From CAZWHE01 sp964633825 (GTDB lineage Bacteria > Planctomycetota > B15-G4 > CAYZWU01), in the NCBI GenBank assembly GCA_964633825.1, contig CAZWHE010000017.1:1-41332 (forward strand): 41,332 bases of DNA, given 5' to 3'. The notes beneath the pieces are model-generated. The model saw nothing but the letters and a program-made list of their open reading frames with translations, was not told the origin of the DNA and did not search any database. Position numbers and translations under genes: made by a program. This document shows, in pieces, positions 39,600-41,332 of the stretch (its first letter is position 1; every line of letters starts with the position of its first letter).

Positions 39600-41291
39600 T
39601 CAAACGGCGATCTCTTTCTCTTTCCGGAGGAGGCGGATATAGGATGTCCACATCCAGAGAAGCGAGGCAAAGCCGACCACGCCGAGAAGGATCCAGATGA
39701 CCCAGGGGTGGTAAGTCTCCCAGAGGATGCGCGTGGCCTCCTCGACCTCCGTGCCGGGTGAAAGGGCTTGGAGGGATTCGGCCGTCTGATCGATCACTTC
39801 CTCGATCCGGGCCTTGGCCTCTTCTTCCACGAGGGCGCCGGAATCGCGAAGCTCCTCAATCCCTTTCAGCTTGCCGGCCGCTTCGGTCAAGATCCCGGAG
39901 GTGTCGCCCACCGAGGCCCCGCCCACCCTGGCCGCCATGGTGTTCATCACCAGCTTGGATGGGAGTGAAACCGAGTCCATGACGAAGGACTCGGCCATGC
40001 TCAGTTTTTCGACGAGATAGAGCCTGCCGAGATTCACTTTCGAAGAGAATTCGTCGTAAAGGGGTCCGGAAAAGAGGTTGCCCAGCGCCCAGCCGATGGC
40101 GAATGGGATGTTGGAGTAACCGAGGTAGATGGCTTTTTTGTCCGGCGGCGCCGTCATGCCGATATACTCGGTGAACTTGGGGCTGCACAGGATCTCGCCG
40201 ATGGAGAAGACGAAGATCATCCAGGCGACCAGGATTCCGCTCATGCTCAGCCCGGAGCAGACGAACCCGGCAAGAGCGATGAACATGCCGATGATCATGC
40301 ACGTCATCATGCGCATCTTGCCGAAGAGCCACGACAGTGGAATGACGAAGAGAAGGATCGAGAACGCGTCGATGTCGATGAGGAGCTCCGGCTTGGCCCC
40401 CCCGTCGCTCTCGAGAAATTTATCGGTCCATCCCTCGGACATGCCCGGAATCCAGGAGAGAACGGGATCAAGGCCCGGCAGCAGCGCGCCCACATCCCGC
40501 GTATCGACCCACTCCTCGATGAAGTTGGGCAGCAGGTCCCAGAGCTGCATGAACATGAACCAGAAACCCGAAATAACCAAGAGGAAACGGAACATCGGCT
40601 TGTCGTTCCAGAGCACTTTCAGCGTGTCGGCGAAAACCTCGAGCGGTTTCTTTTCCTTCGCCTCGGGATCGAGCTCGGGTTCCCGGTAAAGAAAGATGGC
40701 GGGCAGAAAATTGACGGCCGTGACGATAGCGGCGCCGTAGAAGACATATTCCCAGGTCGGATTCTCCTCATTGCCGCGGACGAAAGCGGCAATCACCGGG
40801 CCGAAGAAGCCGCCCACGTTGACCATCCAGTAGAAGATGCCGAACCCGAGGCCCGAGTTTCCCTCGTTGAGGGCCTTGGCCACGCTCCCCTGCACGGGCG
40901 GCTTGAAAATGGCCGTCCCGATGCCGACGCAGCAGGCGGCGAAAAGCATGGTCCAGAACCCGGAGGCGTTCGCCATTGTGATATACCCGATAATGTTGAT
41001 GGTGAAGGCAACGAACATGCTCTTCCTGTAACCGTAGCTCTCGGTGTACCCGCCCGAAACCATGGGGATCAGGCACTGGAGCAGGGCCCAGACAAAAAAG
41101 ATGATGCCTTTCTCGGTCATCGTCAGACCCAGCACGGACTCCGTCCCGAAAATATAGAGCCCCACGACGCCGCGCACGCCGAAGAAGGCGAGGCGCTCGA
41201 ACGCCTCGATGATGTTGCATATCCAGAAGTTCCATCTCATCGTCTTGACCTGGGTCAGGACCGGCATGCTCTCCTTTGCACCGTTGTCCAT
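39600..41291 (-). CDS. POT-like major facilitator superfamily transporter
   Basis: A 563-residue protein with about 12 membrane segments. EAFERLAFFGVRG near the N-terminus (residues about 29-41) resembles the ExxER proton-coupling motif of proton-dependent oligopeptide transporters. SGGYTESYGYRKS is the loop 2-3 MFS motif. FAACCVGIGTAIFKPPVQGSV follows in the fourth segment. A hydrophilic insert of about 120 residues near the C-terminus (about 420-530) is rich in Ala/Glu and precedes the last membrane segment, which is unusual. AGGGAG precedes ATG 41291. Peptide uptake is likely but not certain; the motif is imperfect. The end of the window is 41 bases upstream of the start. Confidence 0.83.
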   Translation of the reverse strand: MDNGAKESMPVLTQVKTMRWNFWICNIIEAFERLAFFGVRGVVGLYIFGTESVLGLTMTEKGIIFFVWALLQCLIPMVSGGYTESYGYRKSMFVAFTINIIGYITMANASGFWTMLFAACCVGIGTAIFKPPVQGSVAKALNEGNSGLGFGIFYWMVNVGGFFGPVIAAFVRGNEENPTWEYVFYGAAIVTAVNFLPAIFLYREPELDPEAKEKKPLEVFADTLKVLWNDKPMFRFLLVISGFWFMFMQLWDLLPNFIEEWVDTRDVGALLPGLDPVLSWIPGMSEGWTDKFLESDGGAKPELLIDIDAFSILLFVIPLSWLFGKMRMMTCMIIGMFIALAGFVCSGLSMSGILVAWMIFVFSIGEILCSPKFTEYIGMTAPPDKKAIYLGYSNIPFAIGWALGNLFSGPLYDEFSSKVNLGRLYLVEKLSMAESFVMDSVSLPSKLVMNTMAARVGGASVGDTSGILTEAAGKLKGIEELRDSGALVEEEAKARIEEVIDQTAESLQALSPGTEVEEATRILWETYHPWVIWILLGVVGFASLLWMWTSYIRLLRKEKEIAV

Positions 41292-41332
41292 GAACGCGCT
41301 CCCTGCTATTTACCCGGACATTTCACGCGCTT

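Noticed and set aside
39483..39761. Small plus-strand gene upstream of and overlapping the transporter gene end
   Set aside because: Two thirds of it overlaps the transporter on the other strand; no domain is visible, although a GGAGG lies near its start.
1..41332. Reassignment of UGA to Trp or Gly throughout the genome
   Set aside because: Many genes end in UGA at the proper family length (endonuclease III, metH, GT39-like, RlmI-like), with no conserved extension behind it.

Overview
The window is a GC-rich stretch from a Gram-negative, probably uncultivated environmental bacterium. Evidence for this is the set of lipoproteins with lipoboxes, a GspL/GspM-like inner-membrane pair, large secreted parallel beta-helix proteins opening with a Y-V-P-D-D-Y-P-T-I-Q motif, and a GyrA whose quinolone region reads HGEAVVYP. 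That combination is familiar from Planctomycetes and neighbouring candidate phyla, but the phylum cannot be fixed from this sequence. Most genes use AGGAGG-type ribosome binding sites and UGA is an ordinary stop in many of them, so a reassigned genetic code is unlikely.

The most notable content is three genes that appear to read an in-frame UGA as selenocysteine (Sec). At 1641-2198 an AhpD-like peroxidase-related enzyme has UGA exactly where the second Cys of its C-x-x-C motif belongs, followed by a perfect 6-bp hairpin at the expected SECIS distance. At 12048-12989 and 13057-14010 (minus strand) two tandem paralogous secreted proteins each carry UGA at the same place, in C-Y-L-A-(T/K)-C-U-G-G. 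The RNA just downstream of this UGA is almost free of synonymous change between the paralogs and forms a perfect 7-bp hairpin. These two look like a new secreted selenoprotein family. A Cys-containing deiodinase-like domain fused to a three-heme cytochrome c module lies nearby at 9285-10583.

Layout: 115-762 methyltransferase (minus). 849-5431: a plus-strand run of SGNH hydrolase, Sec-AhpD, two paralogous lipoproteins, a lipoprotein alpha/beta hydrolase, a cyclophilin-like protein and endonuclease III. 5582-7648: nucleotide-sugar epimerase and membrane-anchored SGNH protein. 7638-9176: divergent thiolase-like protein (minus). 9285-11961: cytochrome/deiodinase fusion and M48 membrane protease, closed by a bidirectional terminator. 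12048-14010: the two secreted Sec proteins. 14157-19330: a translationally coupled MTHFR-fusion/MetH operon. 19539-19946: a small secreted protein. 20215-24007: gyrA and ribBA. 24008-24285: a MITE-like element inserted directly after the ribBA stop codon. 24305-25687: B12-radical SAM protein. 25805-27209: ECF sigma factor, anti-sigma and Spy-like protein with a terminator. 27290-30305: GspL-like, GspM-like and a HAD phosphatase. 30738-35484: zinc-ribbon membrane protein, GT39-like glycosyltransferase, M19 dipeptidase and an RlmI-like methyltransferase. 35490-39387: two tandem beta-helix proteins (minus). 39600-41291: POT-type MFS transporter (minus).

Functionally the window mixes housekeeping genes (gyrA, ribBA, nth, metH/metF) with envelope and secretion genes and a redox set (Sec-AhpD, cytochrome/deiodinase, secreted Cys-Sec proteins). 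No selA, selB, selD or tRNA-Sec gene lies in the window, so the Sec claim predicts that they occur elsewhere in the genome.
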